DNA of 64,000 bases from Vicinamibacterales bacterium (GCA_029940535.1 JAPYUM010000013.1:1-64000); one strand, 5' to 3'; shown: positions 10,896 to 20,792, numbered from the stretch's first letter. Translations and numbers: made by a program. Notes: generated from the letters alone by a model not told the origin.

Positions 10896-12182
10896 TCACG
10901 GCGTCAGGCGGTTGAGCAGCCGTGGGTACGGAATCGTTTCCCGGACGTGCTCGAGACCGCAGATCCAGGCCACCACGCGCTCGATGCCCATGCCGAATCC
11001 GGCGTGGGGCACGCTCCCGTAGCGCCGCAAGTCCAGATACCACTCGAAGGCCTCCTGGGGCAGTTCGTGCTCCCGGATCCGTTGGAGGAGCAGGTCAAGA
11101 TCATCGAGGCGTTGTCCGCCCCCGACGATCTCCCCGTAGCCCTCCGGCGCCAGAATGTCGACCGAGAGCGACAGATCCGGTCGCTCCGGATCGGGCTTCA
11201 TATAGAAGGCCTTGGTGGCCGCGGGGTAGCGATGGACGGCTACCGGCCGGTCGAAGTGTTCGGCCAGCAGTGTTTCGTCGGGACCCCCGAAGTCGCCCCC
11301 GTACTCGAAGGGGCGCCCCTGGTCCGTGAGGATCTGAGCCGCCTCGTCGTAGGTCACGCGCGGAAACGGCGTCCGCACCCGCTCGAGCGGCTCCCGGTCT
11401 CGCTCGAGGGTGTCCAGTTCGCGCTGGCGTTCGTCGAGGGCTCGGGCCACGACGGACGTGATGAGTGCCTCGGCCAGGTCAATCGCGTCGTCGAGTGTCC
11501 CGTAGGCCATTTCAGGCTCGACCATCCAGAATTCGGTCAGGTGGCGGCGGGTCTTCGACTTTTCGGCCCGGAACGTCGGGCCAAAGCAATAGACCCGGCC
11601 GAGCGCCATGGCGTTGGCTTCGTTGTAGAGCTGTCCGCTCTGCGTCAGGTAGGCGGTCGTGTCGAAGTACGACACGGGAAACAACGTCGTCGTGCCTTCG
11701 CAGGCCGCCGGCGTGAAGACCGGCGTATCGGCCAGAATGAATCCACGGCTGTTGAAGAAGTCGCGTACCGCATTGATGACGGTGTGGCGGACCCGTAGCA
11801 CCGCGTGCTGGCGTTCCGAACGTATCCAGAGGTGCCGGCGGTCCAGCAGAAAGTCGACACCGTGCGATTTTGGCGTGATCGGGTAGTCGGTGGCCGAGCC
11901 CACGACCTCCAAGGCCGTGACGTCCATCTCGTAACCTCCGGGAGCTCGGGCATCCGCCCGGACCGCCCCCTCGATCACGAGCGCCGTTTCCTGACCCAGA
12001 TGACCTGCTTGCGCGAACTGCGTCTCGCCGACCGTCGCCTTGGACATGACGGCCTGGATGAACCCGGTCCCGTCACGGACCGTGAGGAAATGCAGCTTCC
12101 CGCTCGACCGCCGGTTGTGCAGCCAACCTTTCACGGTGACGGTCTGTCCGTCGTGTTGCGCGATGTCGTCGATGTAAGCCAT
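10896..12182 (-). CDS. asnS: asparaginyl-tRNA synthetase
   Basis: Class II aaRS motifs ([51 protein letters not shown]). Confidence 0.96.
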   Translation of the reverse strand: MAYIDDIAQHDGQTVTVKGWLHNRRSSGKLHFLTVRDGTGFIQAVMSKATVGETQFAQAGHLGQETALVIEGAVRADARAPGGYEMDVTALEVVGSATDYPITPKSHGVDFLLDRRHLWIRSERQHAVLRVRHTVINAVRDFFNSRGFILADTPVFTPAACEGTTTLFPVSYFDTTAYLTQSGQLYNEANAMALGRVYCFGPTFRAEKSKTRRHLTEFWMVEPEMAYGTLDDAIDLAEALITSVVARALDERQRELDTLERDREPLERVRTPFPRVTYDEAAQILTDQGRPFEYGGDFGGPDETLLAEHFDRPVAVHRYPAATKAFYMKPDPERPDLSLSVDILAPEGYGEIVGGGQRLDDLDLLLQRIREHELPQEAFEWYLDLRRYGSVPHAGFGMGIERVVAWICGLEHVRETIPYPRLLNRLTP

Positions 12183-12256
12183 GCGTCTGTCCTTGATGCT
12201 CGAAACCGATTTTCACACATGCGCGAGGTGCAGGGCCAACGAACTTCCGACACGCG

Positions 12257-12421
12257 CTAGTCCCCTGTATCCGTAATTCGTTGCAAAGTCCCGGGCGGGG
12301 CATCCCCGCTGAACAGCGTTGTTCCTCGGTCACAAATGCCCGATTTGCTCCCTCGTCACGCCTTGTCAGCGGGGTTCCGCGCTCCGAGATTTCGCAACGA
12401 ATTACGGATACAGGGGACTAG
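12257..12421. repeat. 165-bp palindromic MITE-like element with 28-bp perfect terminal inverted repeats
   Basis: CTAGTCCCCTGTATCCGTAATTCGTTGC (12257-12284) and its exact reverse complement (12394-12421); nested CCCCGCTGA/TCAGCGGGG and central CAAAT/ATTTG arms share about the same symmetry centre (~12339-12340). Confidence 0.9.
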
Positions 12422-13465
12422 TCACATGCGCAATTCGGGCAGATGAGGTGTGAGCAGCTCGAGCAGCTGAGCGAAACGGTCGTGGGTGTGGAGCGTGCCT
12501 CGGAGGTGACGGAACGTGCGGGGAAGGGCCGACTCGAATGCTGGTCGCTCGGCGACCGCGATCTGATGGCCGAATGTGCCAAGCGCTTTCAAGTGGCGCT
12601 GGACCGACATGAGATCGAACCGCTGTTGAAAGCGGTTGCGCCGCGCCCGCGGTATCGCGGCCAGGAATCGGTCGGTCATCTCTGTCACCAACGCCGGCGC
12701 CAGATCGACGTAGCAGTCACGCAGCAGCGAGACCAGATCGTAGGTGTTCGGTCCCATGCGTGCGTCCTGGAAGTCAATGACCACCAATCGCTGGTGTCGC
12801 ACCATGAGATTGCGGCTGTGATAGTCACGGTGGCACAGCACGCGCGGTTCTCCGGCCAAGTCCTCGGCGATGGAGGCGAACTCCTCGTCGAGCGCGTGGG
12901 ACTGGGTTGCACTGAGAGTCAGGCGTCGATAGGCGCCCAGGAACTCCGCCCGGAAAAACGTCAGTTCGCGGGTGAGCGTCGCGTGGTCGAAGGCGATGTC
13001 GAACGGCGGTGGGGCCGGCTCGCGCTCTGGAGCGCCCGTCTGTTGAAGCCTCACGATGAGGTCGATCGCCTGACGGTACAGCGGGGCCGGATCGCGTTCC
13101 GCGACGTCCAGCCAGTCTTGGAGGGTGTCCGGGCCGAGGTCCTCCAGAGCCAGGATGCCTAGGTCGCCCGCGTGGCCGAACGTGGCGGGGATGGGGATGG
13201 CGAGACGGTCAAACAGCTCGCCGACCACCAGCTGCCGCAAGGTGCTGGCGTCGAACGGCTCCGGGTGAACGGCGAGCACGAGAGACGGCGACTCGCGCCG
13301 CGTGACACGAAAATAGGCGCGGTTCGACGCGTCGCCATGGAGTTGTTCCACCCGGGTGGCATCGGTCACGCCGGTTCGACGGAGGTACGCCGCGACGCGG
13401 TGGTCGGTCGGGCCGTCGGGTGCGGTCGTGGCGGTCATGCGCCGGTGGCTGTCTGAGTCCGTCAC
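12422..13465 (-). CDS. aminoglycoside phosphotransferase-fold sugar kinase (AmgK-like)
   Basis: APH-fold motif LCHRDYHSRNLMV..LVVIDFQDARMGP; adjacent MurU-like gene. Confidence 0.82.
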   Translation of the reverse strand: MTDSDSHRRMTATTAPDGPTDHRVAAYLRRTGVTDATRVEQLHGDASNRAYFRVTRRESPSLVLAVHPEPFDASTLRQLVVGELFDRLAIPIPATFGHAGDLGILALEDLGPDTLQDWLDVAERDPAPLYRQAIDLIVRLQQTGAPEREPAPPPFDIAFDHATLTRELTFFRAEFLGAYRRLTLSATQSHALDEEFASIAEDLAGEPRVLCHRDYHSRNLMVRHQRLVVIDFQDARMGPNTYDLVSLLRDCYVDLAPALVTEMTDRFLAAIPRARRNRFQQRFDLMSVQRHLKALGTFGHQIAVAERPAFESALPRTFRHLRGTLHTHDRFAQLLELLTPHLPELRM

Positions 13466-13469
13466 AGTC

Positions 13470-14462
13470 TCACGCCGTCGCCGCCTCGATCGGGACCGTC
13501 AGCAACTCGCCCAGCTGTTTCGCGCCGGTCATCGCAAGTGCCTCAGTTCGCTGGTCGGTCATGGCAGCGAGTCGCAGGACCACTCGCCCGTCGAGCCGCA
13601 TACCGTCTGAGAGGGATACTCCGTCGGTGAGAATGCAGTTTGTAACCTGGCAGTTCGCGCCCACAACCACATCGTCCCACAGGACGGACCGCTCGATCCG
13701 GGCGGAGGTGTCGAGGTGGCATCGCCGGCCCACAAAGAGATCCCCGTGCGCCTCGGCGGCGCCGATCGCCCAAGTGGCGGTCAGGTAATCCTCCGGGGTG
13801 CCGATCTCGTGGAAACGACCGGTAACCTCGTGAATCCGCACCCGCCCGGGCGTCGCCAGCAGCCCGTCGTAGAGGCCCCCGACCGAGGCCGTCGACACCC
13901 CATCCTGGAGCGTCTCGAACACGGACGCCTCGGCGATCTGAACCCCCACGAACAGCGGCGGACGCTCCGGGTCGCCCCGCGAGGCGAAGCCGGTTACTCG
14001 CCCTGCCGTGTCAGCGTGCACCCCCCCGTATCGCTCTGGTGACGGATTCGTCGTGACGGCGAGTGTGACCCCGGCGCCCCGCGCCCGGTGAGCTTCGAGC
14101 ATGGCGCCGAGGTCGACGTCGCACAGTGTGTCGCCGTTGATGAGGAAGAAGCGGCTCCCAAGCAGCGGCACCGCATGGCGCGGCCCACCCGCAGACCCGA
14201 GGACCACCGGTTCCCAGGAATAGCGCACCCGACAACCGTGGGCGACGCCGTCGCCGACGGCCGCGGCGATCGTCTCGGGCCGATGGTGCAGATTGACAAC
14301 CGCCTCCGCCACGCCTTGTGCCGCCAGGCGGGTCAGGTGGCGCCGAATCAACGGTGTCCCGGCTATGGGGACGGCGGCTTTCGCGCGGCAGAATGTCAAC
14401 GGACGCAGGCGGGTTCCGAGTCCGGCGGCGAGCACCAGTGCTGGGGGCAGGGAGTCGGTCAC
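13470..14462 (-). CDS. sugar-1-phosphate nucleotidyltransferase (MurU-like)
   Basis: ALVLAAGLGTRLRPLT N-terminus, INGDTLCDVDL, left-handed beta-helix-like C-terminus. Confidence 0.82.
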   Translation of the reverse strand: MTDSLPPALVLAAGLGTRLRPLTFCRAKAAVPIAGTPLIRRHLTRLAAQGVAEAVVNLHHRPETIAAAVGDGVAHGCRVRYSWEPVVLGSAGGPRHAVPLLGSRFFLINGDTLCDVDLGAMLEAHRARGAGVTLAVTTNPSPERYGGVHADTAGRVTGFASRGDPERPPLFVGVQIAEASVFETLQDGVSTASVGGLYDGLLATPGRVRIHEVTGRFHEIGTPEDYLTATWAIGAAEAHGDLFVGRRCHLDTSARIERSVLWDDVVVGANCQVTNCILTDGVSLSDGMRLDGRVVLRLAAMTDQRTEALAMTGAKQLGELLTVPIEAATA

Positions 14463-15016
14463 GGCGTGTCGAACACCATGTGCTGGGCCGCGGAGCCATG
14501 GGCCTGCCGGTGCTTCTGGAACAACCCATGATACGAGTCGGCCACGAAGTCGGCCGGGGGGCGCCCCAGGTCGTTGGCCATTCGAAGAATGTCCTCCTGG
14601 CTGCCCTCGAGTTCGACGAACGTGCCGATCGGAGACTCGTCGAGCGCGATAACGAGGTCGCCCCGGGTGAACTCTTCCCGGTACTTCTCATACCGGAACC
14701 AGACGTGGAATCCCAGCCGTTCGCAGACCTGCAGCACCACGACGCCGTCGCCGACGCTCGTCTCGAGCTCCTCCCGCACTTTCATGGCGCCAGGCTGGGG
14801 CGTGCCTTTGAAGGTGACGAACGCACGATCCCCGTCTACTCGCACCCGCAACGTGCAGCGGCGATTCTGTAGTGGGTCGGTCTCGCGATCCAGCAGCTGG
14901 TCGCGTTGCAGTCGGCGCGCCTGCCAAGGGACGGCACCGGCGCGGAGAATCGCCGCGCGTGCGTCGCCCGGATTCGGGTACGGCAACTTGACTTCTCGCT
15001 CGACCTGGTTCGCCAC
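14459..15016 (-). CDS. class IV adenylate cyclase / CYTH domain protein
   Basis: EREVKLPYPNPGD N-terminal ExExK-like motif, CTLRVRVDGDRAFVTFKGTP, EEFTRGDLVIALDESPIGTFVELEG. Confidence 0.82.
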   Translation of the reverse strand: MANQVEREVKLPYPNPGDARAAILRAGAVPWQARRLQRDQLLDRETDPLQNRRCTLRVRVDGDRAFVTFKGTPQPGAMKVREELETSVGDGVVVLQVCERLGFHVWFRYEKYREEFTRGDLVIALDESPIGTFVELEGSQEDILRMANDLGRPPADFVADSYHGLFQKHRQAHGSAAQHMVFDTP

Positions 15017-15018
15017 GA

Positions 15019-16170
15019 TCAGTTCCGGATCTTGAACGATCCACCACGCAGCGTCGGGGTTCCGACCTGCTTACCAAGGAGCAACACGTGGTGCGTGCTG
15101 CCAAGCCCGCCCGGTACGACCAACGTCTTCAGCGCGAGCCGATGCTTGATCGACGGCGTATCGGATCCGGTCGGGGGATCGTCGAGCGCGCCGAGGGCAA
15201 GCAGAAAATGGGTCTGATCGGGTAGTCCCAACACGTCGAGGCCTTCGGCGGCCGCGGCCGACGTGACTGAGGTCCAGTCGACATGGGAGGTGATGTCCTG
15301 CAAGCCGGGATGGGCGAGCCAGGCCGGGCCGCCCCGTTGGTCGGCGTCGTCCTGCGGCGTGCCCACCTGATGCCGGTGAAATGTCGTCAAGGTCCCCGTT
15401 TCATGGCGGTCCGAGTACAGGGCGTTCGCCGGATGCCCATAGTCCACCAACAACATGAAGCCCCGCGCCAGGCGTCTGGCCGCGTCTCGAGTCCAGGCGA
15501 CGGCGGCCAGGTTGACTTCAGCGCGCGAGCCTGGGGACAGCCGCAGATCGAGCTGCTCCAGATATGTGGCGAGGTGGGGTGTCGACAGGGGACCGATGCG
15601 CTCCACGAACCGGTTCTCGTCGAGGTCCACGAAGATTTCTCGGAGGCCCTCGGGGGTCATCGCGACGGCGTGCGTCGGCAAGGCGTCCAGCAGTTCGTTT
15701 GCGAGGATGACGCCATGCACCCGGTCCGGCATACGGTCGGAGGCGGCGACGAGGCGCGACGTGTGGCGGCCCAGGGTCTCGGACTGCATCGCGCGCGCCG
15801 GCGCGCTGGTTTCCACGAGGGTGAGGCGGATTGCGCGGTAGAGCTCAGGAAAGTCGGCCTCCGCCGCGTCGAGGATGTCCCGCGCGAGCTGTCCGTTGGC
15901 GGCGCCGGCCTCCACCAGGTCGAAGCCGTCCGCCGCGGAGTCACCCAGCCGCCGATACATCTCGTCGAGCTGGCTCGCCAGCAGCGCCCCGAACTGCGGT
16001 CCGACATCGACGCTGGTGAAAAAGTCCCCCGCGCGCCCGGTTCGTCGTGGCGCGCGGGAGTAGTACCCGAGGCTGGAATGATAGAGCGCCAGCTCCATGA
16101 ATTCCGCCGTCGTCAGCGGTCCGCGCGTGCGAATCCGACGCGCGATCAGCTCACGGAGCGTACAGGCCAC
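15019..16170 (-). CDS. SAM-dependent methyltransferase, MidA/NDUFAF7 family
   Basis: PLTTAEFMELALYHSSLGYYSR, GDFFTSVDVGPQFGALLASQL, ANELLDALP motifs. Confidence 0.88.
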   Translation of the reverse strand: MACTLRELIARRIRTRGPLTTAEFMELALYHSSLGYYSRAPRRTGRAGDFFTSVDVGPQFGALLASQLDEMYRRLGDSAADGFDLVEAGAANGQLARDILDAAEADFPELYRAIRLTLVETSAPARAMQSETLGRHTSRLVAASDRMPDRVHGVILANELLDALPTHAVAMTPEGLREIFVDLDENRFVERIGPLSTPHLATYLEQLDLRLSPGSRAEVNLAAVAWTRDAARRLARGFMLLVDYGHPANALYSDRHETGTLTTFHRHQVGTPQDDADQRGGPAWLAHPGLQDITSHVDWTSVTSAAAAEGLDVLGLPDQTHFLLALGALDDPPTGSDTPSIKHRLALKTLVVPGGLGSTHHVLLLGKQVGTPTLRGGSFKIRN

Positions 16171-17684
16171 TAGTCCTTGCGCAGCCTGAGGAATCGCTCT
16201 TCGTCAGGTCGCACTATCAGGAGATACGCCGTGCGTCCGGATGCGACCTGGTTCAACTCGCGACTGGCCTCCGCCGCGGTGCCCACCGCGGTTCGATTGA
16301 CGGCCGTGATCACGTCGCCAGGCCGAATCCCACCGGTCTGCGCCGGTCCGCCCGGCTCGACGTTGGTGACCACTGCGCCGGTCGTACCCCGCGGCAGCCG
16401 CAACTCGCGTGCCGATTCCGCCGCGAGGTCCTGCAGGCTCATGCCAAACCCGGTGTCCAGATCTTCGACTCTGACTTCGGCTGGCCGACCCTCGTCTTCC
16501 AGGTCCAGTTCCCCGATGGTGACCGGAAGGGTGGTTGGCTCGCCGTCTCGATACACCCCGAGCTCGACCACGGTGCCGGGGCGGCTATCCACCACTTTCG
16601 CCTGCAGACTCGCGACGTCATCCACACGTTGGCCGTCGAAGCTGACGATGACGTCGCCCAGCTCGAGGGTGGAATCGTCTGCCGGTCCGCCTCGCGTGAT
16701 TCTCGAGATGATCGCCCCCATCCGCTCGCTCAACCCGTGGTCCTGATAGTCATCGCTGGTGACCGCGAGAATCTCGATGCCGATGACGCCGCGTGTGACC
16801 CGGCCAGTGCGCAGCTGCGGCAGCAGGCTTCGCACCGTGTTGATCGGCATGGCGAAGCCGATGCCGAGGTTGCTGGGTCTGTCGCTGACAATCGCCGTAT
16901 TCATTCCGATGACCTCACCGCGCAGATTGAGCAGCGGACCACCTGAGTTGCCAGGGTTGATCGCGGCGTCGGTTTGAATGACCTGCTGGGACCGACCCGG
17001 CACTTGATCGAACGGTCGGCCGACCGCGCTGACTACGCCGACCGTCACCGTGTGGCCGAGTCCGAACGGATTGCCGATCGCCATCACCCAGTCGCCGGCT
17101 TCCATCTGCGCCGAGTCACCGAAGCTCGCCTCGGTCAGTGGATAGGGCGGCCGTTCGGTCAGTTCGATCAGGGCGCTGTCGGTCAGTCGATCGCGTCCGA
17201 CGATGTGTGCCTCGTACGCCTCGTCGTCATCCAGGAAGGACACCTCGATCTTGGTGGCGCCTTCGACGACATGATTGTTGGTCACGATGTATCCGGCCTT
17301 ATCGATGACGAATCCGGTGCCCGCGGCCACCGTCGGACGTTCTCGTGACGGCCGTCCCGGAGAAGGGGCTCCGGGTTGGGGCAAATCGCCCAAAAACTCT
17401 CGCAAGAGGTCGTTGCCCTGACTCCGCGATTCCGTACGAATATTCACGACCATCGGGCTCTGGGCCCTGGCGATGTCCCGGAACGTCGTCGCGGTCAGCT
17501 CACCCGTGATCGGTTCGCTGTTCATTGGTGGCAGCGCCGAGGTATTGACAGTGCCTGGGGCGGTGGAGGTTTGAGCCGCGGAGCTTGAGACGAGATCGAG
17601 CCTCGCGGTGATCACCGCACCGACCGCCAATGACGTCACGGCGATCAGGGCCCCCGAGAAGAGCGTGTGTCTACCTGTTGCCAT
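16170..17684 (-). CDS. Do/DegP-type serine endoprotease with two PDZ domains
   Basis: Catalytic motifs TNNHVVEGA, DSALIEL, NPGNSGGPLLNLRGEVIGMNTAI; start at MATGRHTLFSGAL. Confidence 0.94.
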   Translation of the reverse strand: MATGRHTLFSGALIAVTSLAVGAVITARLDLVSSSAAQTSTAPGTVNTSALPPMNSEPITGELTATTFRDIARAQSPMVVNIRTESRSQGNDLLREFLGDLPQPGAPSPGRPSRERPTVAAGTGFVIDKAGYIVTNNHVVEGATKIEVSFLDDDEAYEAHIVGRDRLTDSALIELTERPPYPLTEASFGDSAQMEAGDWVMAIGNPFGLGHTVTVGVVSAVGRPFDQVPGRSQQVIQTDAAINPGNSGGPLLNLRGEVIGMNTAIVSDRPSNLGIGFAMPINTVRSLLPQLRTGRVTRGVIGIEILAVTSDDYQDHGLSERMGAIISRITRGGPADDSTLELGDVIVSFDGQRVDDVASLQAKVVDSRPGTVVELGVYRDGEPTTLPVTIGELDLEDEGRPAEVRVEDLDTGFGMSLQDLAAESARELRLPRGTTGAVVTNVEPGGPAQTGGIRPGDVITAVNRTAVGTAAEASRELNQVASGRTAYLLIVRPDEERFLRLRKD

Positions 17685-17706
17685 CTTGTGCCTCCACACC
17701 AATACC

Positions 17707-18888
17707 CTATACCAAGGCTCGGATGTCCGTCTGTCGAGGACCGGTGACGGTCGCCGAATGTTCACTGACATGCAGATTGATCTCGGTGCGTACGCCGAAA
17801 TCCTCGAAATAGATTCCCGGTTCGATCGTTACCGCGGTCCCCGGCAGTAACCGGCGGTCGTCATGGGTCTCGAAGTCGTCCAGATGCACGCCGTTGCCGT
17901 GCACCTCCTCGCCAAGGCTGTGCCCGGTGCGGTGAAGAAACTGGTCGCCGTATCCAGCGTCGTCGATGTGGTCGCGGGCCACCCGGTCGACTTCCCAGCC
18001 ACGTAGCGGACGGCCGGTCTCGGCGGCCTCGCGCACACACGTCACGGCGGCATCGCGACCATCTCTGATGACCGAGAACGCGTCGGCGTATCGCGTGGGC
18101 ACCGTGGGTCCCGTGTATCCCACCCAGGTGATGTCCGCATAGACGGCGCCGGGGGCGTGGAGCTTGCCCCACAAGTCGAGGAGCAGCACCTCCTCGCCGG
18201 CGATGACGCGGTGCCGTTGCGCCGTCGGCAGGTAGTGTGGGTCGCCCGCATTCTCCTGCGCCGCCACCACCGGCCGCGAGTCGCTCACGAGTCCGGCGTC
18301 GCCGAACCAGTCGGCCATGGCGCCCTGGACCTCGAATTCCGTTACCGGGTGTCCGCTCCGCATGCGGTCGGTGACCATCGCGAAGGCTCGGTCCTTGATG
18401 TCGTACAGCGCGGCGGAGGCCGTCTTGTGTGAGGCGAGCGCCGCGTCATCCCAGACCGCTTCGAACAGCTGCACCAGGTCTCCCGACGAGCGAACGTCGA
18501 CCCCCAGCGCACGCACGGCGTCGACCGTCCCCGCGTCCACGCGCGACACGTACGGGATGGCGCACCCGGGAGAATACTCCATGGCCACGGTGTCGCACCC
18601 GGCCACGAGCGCGCGGAGACCGGCGTCGAGCTCGCCGTGGCTCGCGTAGCGAACCGAGTCGCCCGGGAGATGTTCGAGTCGGTCGCGCTCGATCGCGTGC
18701 ACCAAAGCGCGCGGCACACCGTTCACCGGAATGAGGTAGTACCACCGTCGCGTCGTCAATTTGGCGCCGTCGTTCAATCCGGCGATCCGTCGCGCGATCG
18801 GGTTGGATCCATGAAAGTCGTACAGCAACCAGCCGTCGAGGCGTCGCTCCAGAAGCGCCTCTTGTACGGCGGTTAGATCGAAGGTCAT
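17707..18888 (-). CDS. M24 family metallopeptidase (Xaa-Pro peptidase-like)
   Basis: LLLDLWGK, HRTGHSLGEEVHGNGVHLDDFETHDDRRLLPGTAVTIEPGIY metal-ligand motifs. Confidence 0.9.
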   Translation of the reverse strand: MTFDLTAVQEALLERRLDGWLLYDFHGSNPIARRIAGLNDGAKLTTRRWYYLIPVNGVPRALVHAIERDRLEHLPGDSVRYASHGELDAGLRALVAGCDTVAMEYSPGCAIPYVSRVDAGTVDAVRALGVDVRSSGDLVQLFEAVWDDAALASHKTASAALYDIKDRAFAMVTDRMRSGHPVTEFEVQGAMADWFGDAGLVSDSRPVVAAQENAGDPHYLPTAQRHRVIAGEEVLLLDLWGKLHAPGAVYADITWVGYTGPTVPTRYADAFSVIRDGRDAAVTCVREAAETGRPLRGWEVDRVARDHIDDAGYGDQFLHRTGHSLGEEVHGNGVHLDDFETHDDRRLLPGTAVTIEPGIYFEDFGVRTEINLHVSEHSATVTGPRQTDIRALV

Positions 18889-19078
18889 GGAGTCGAGTAT
18901 AGCAGCGGGCATCGTGGCAACCGTGGCGGCCATCCATGGTCCATCATGGCCGCTATTGGTTATGACGCAGGATCACAGGAGACGGTCGGTACGCCGCCGT
19001 TGGCGGTCCTCAGAACCGGGGGCTCGCTTCTCCGGACGCTCCAGATGAGCGCCCGCAAACCAGCTCTGTACATAAGTC

Positions 19079-19109
19079 GCGCCCGCGAACGACACAGGTT
19101 CGCGGGCGC
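19079..19109. terminator. perfect 12-bp stem, 7-nt loop hairpin; terminator-like without a U tract
   Basis: GCGCCCGCGAAC-GACACAG-GTTCGCGGGCGC in the gap between minus-strand genes. Confidence 0.55.
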
Positions 19110-19135
19110 CACGAAGCAGCTCGAGTGGACGATGC

Positions 19136-19696
19136 CTATTGCGCTTCTTCTTCTTCCGGTTCCACGTCGGTCAACACACCATCTTCAACGATGGAAGTCG
19201 GCTCGGGCATCTCTTCGAATTCGGTGGCCTCGATGACCCCGCCCTGATGACTGAACTCGTAGTTGCTGCGGGTCGCACGCGAATTCCGCGGCACGCGCAA
19301 GGTCACCTCGATGACTTCGTCCTTGAGCAGCGGGCGTTTCATTCGATACGTCCCACCGGTCAGGGTATCGCCGTTGTCGTCGTACCAGAACTCGTTCACT
19401 TTGAACCCGGCCAGCGGGCTGGTCGAGACGTTCTGGATGCGGAAGGTGGTGACGATTTCACCACTCAGCCGCCTCGAACTCGGCACCAGATAGCCGATCT
19501 GGCCTGGCCCCCGCAGGACCGCGACGAGGCGGGAGTCGGCGGCGACGTTCTCCAGCATCGGACGTAACTGCACTGTCGGGGCCGACATCTCGACCACGGG
19601 CGCCTCTTCTTCGGGTTCAGCCCCGCCGCCGCATCCGACCGCGGCCACCGCGACCGCAAGAAAACCCACTAGCGCCGCAACATTCAGGCGTCTCAT
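19136..19696 (-). CDS. hypothetical lipoprotein
   Basis: Lipobox-like N-terminus MRRLNVAALVGFLAVAVAAVGCGGG; acidic C-terminus. Confidence 0.7.
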   Translation of the reverse strand: MRRLNVAALVGFLAVAVAAVGCGGGAEPEEEAPVVEMSAPTVQLRPMLENVAADSRLVAVLRGPGQIGYLVPSSRRLSGEIVTTFRIQNVSTSPLAGFKVNEFWYDDNGDTLTGGTYRMKRPLLKDEVIEVTLRVPRNSRATRSNYEFSHQGGVIEATEFEEMPEPTSIVEDGVLTDVEPEEEEAQ

Positions 19697-19784
19697 TGCT
19701 GACCTCCGGATTGCATCATGATCAAACTGTGAACGCGGATTATACGGCGCACGGCCGAAAACCTCAACAAGGAGATTGCGTGGG

Positions 19785-20243
19785 TCACATCTCGCCGTTC
19801 CAGTCTTCGGGTTCGGCGTGGCTGGTTCGGAAAATCTCCAGGTGCCACTTGCCTCCACCCCACGGCTCGATGATCTCCGCTGCGACGACGTCCACGAGAA
19901 TTTCTGCGAACGAGCGTCCCTCGGGGTCGCCCTCCAGGTGGTACGCCGGCTCCTCCCATCCAAAACTCGGGTAGAGCACAAGCGTCAGAAAGAGGTCGTA
20001 CCCATCGTCGACGACGATGACCTGTCCGCAGGGGCGTTTGAGCGTGGAGTGGTACACGAGGTACTTCTCGGCGCTGTGGGCCCGGATGTAGCGCTTGAGG
20101 GCGAATTCCCTGGCGACGATGTCCTCGACCGCGATCTTCTTGTCCCAGCACGCCGGGCAGTATTTTGCGTCGCCGCCCGGTTCAGAAACGTCCTTCGCGC
20201 CGCAGAGCGCACATCGCGGCTGAGCCGCCGACCGTGGAGCCAT
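19785..20243 (-). CDS. conserved hypothetical protein with N-terminal zinc-ribbon-like CxxC motifs
   Basis: CALCGAKDVSEPGGDAKYCPACWDKKIAVEDIV; coherent globular sequence. Confidence 0.65.
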   Translation of the reverse strand: MAPRSAAQPRCALCGAKDVSEPGGDAKYCPACWDKKIAVEDIVAREFALKRYIRAHSAEKYLVYHSTLKRPCGQVIVVDDGYDLFLTLVLYPSFGWEEPAYHLEGDPEGRSFAEILVDVVAAEIIEPWGGGKWHLEIFRTSHAEPEDWNGEM

Positions 20244-20317
20244 CGCGTCGATCTTAACAGGGTGCCCCCTGGGCGCGCACATGCGCGCCTCGCCCGGAAA
20301 CCGACTAGACTGGATTC

Positions 20318-20707
20318 ATGACCGAGCGACCGACGCACATGGGGCTCCGTCATCTGGCGTTGTTCACCAGGGCGTTCGAGGAGATGACACGGTTCTACGT
20401 TGATCGGCTCGGTTTCGAGGTCGAGTGGAAACCTGACGCCGACAACGTCTACCTCACGTCGGGTAGTGACAATCTGGCGCTGCATCGGGCCGACCCCGAC
20501 CGACCTACGGCGGATGGACCACTCGACCATCTGGGTCTGCTGGTGCAAGAGCCGGCCGACGTCGACCGCTGGGCGGCGTATCTCGATGCGCACGGGGTGC
20601 GGCTGAAAGCGCGACCACGCACCCATCGCGACGGCGCCCGGTCGCTCTACCTGTTCGACCCCGATGACAATGTCATTCAGATCATCCATCACCCGCCTAT
20701 TTCCTAG
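20318..20707 (+). CDS. VOC family (glyoxalase/bleomycin-resistance fold) protein
   Basis: GLRHLALFTRAFEEMTRFYVDRLGFEVEW..SLYLFDPDDNVIQIIHH. Confidence 0.9.
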   Translation: MTERPTHMGLRHLALFTRAFEEMTRFYVDRLGFEVEWKPDADNVYLTSGSDNLALHRADPDRPTADGPLDHLGLLVQEPADVDRWAAYLDAHGVRLKARPRTHRDGARSLYLFDPDDNVIQIIHHPPIS

Positions 20708-20783
20708 ACGCGGCTACTCCGTGGGGACTCCGAGTGCCCACTCCGTAGCCGCGGGGCGCGTATTGTCGCGCGCCCTGGCGCTG
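20704..20783 (-). repeat. dispersed GC-rich intergenic repeat, family A, shortened copy
   Basis: Reverse complement CAGGGCGCGCGACAATACGCGCCCCGCGGCTACGGAGTGGGCACTCGGAGTCCCC matches parts of the copies near 5281-5390 and 30645-30717. Confidence 0.75.
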
Positions 20784-20792
20784 ATCGGCTTG

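Noticed and set aside
12073-12333. 86-aa minus-strand ORF spanning part of the 165-bp palindrome and the asnS start
   Set aside because: Runs out of frame through asnS and covers half of a palindrome; not a plausible gene.
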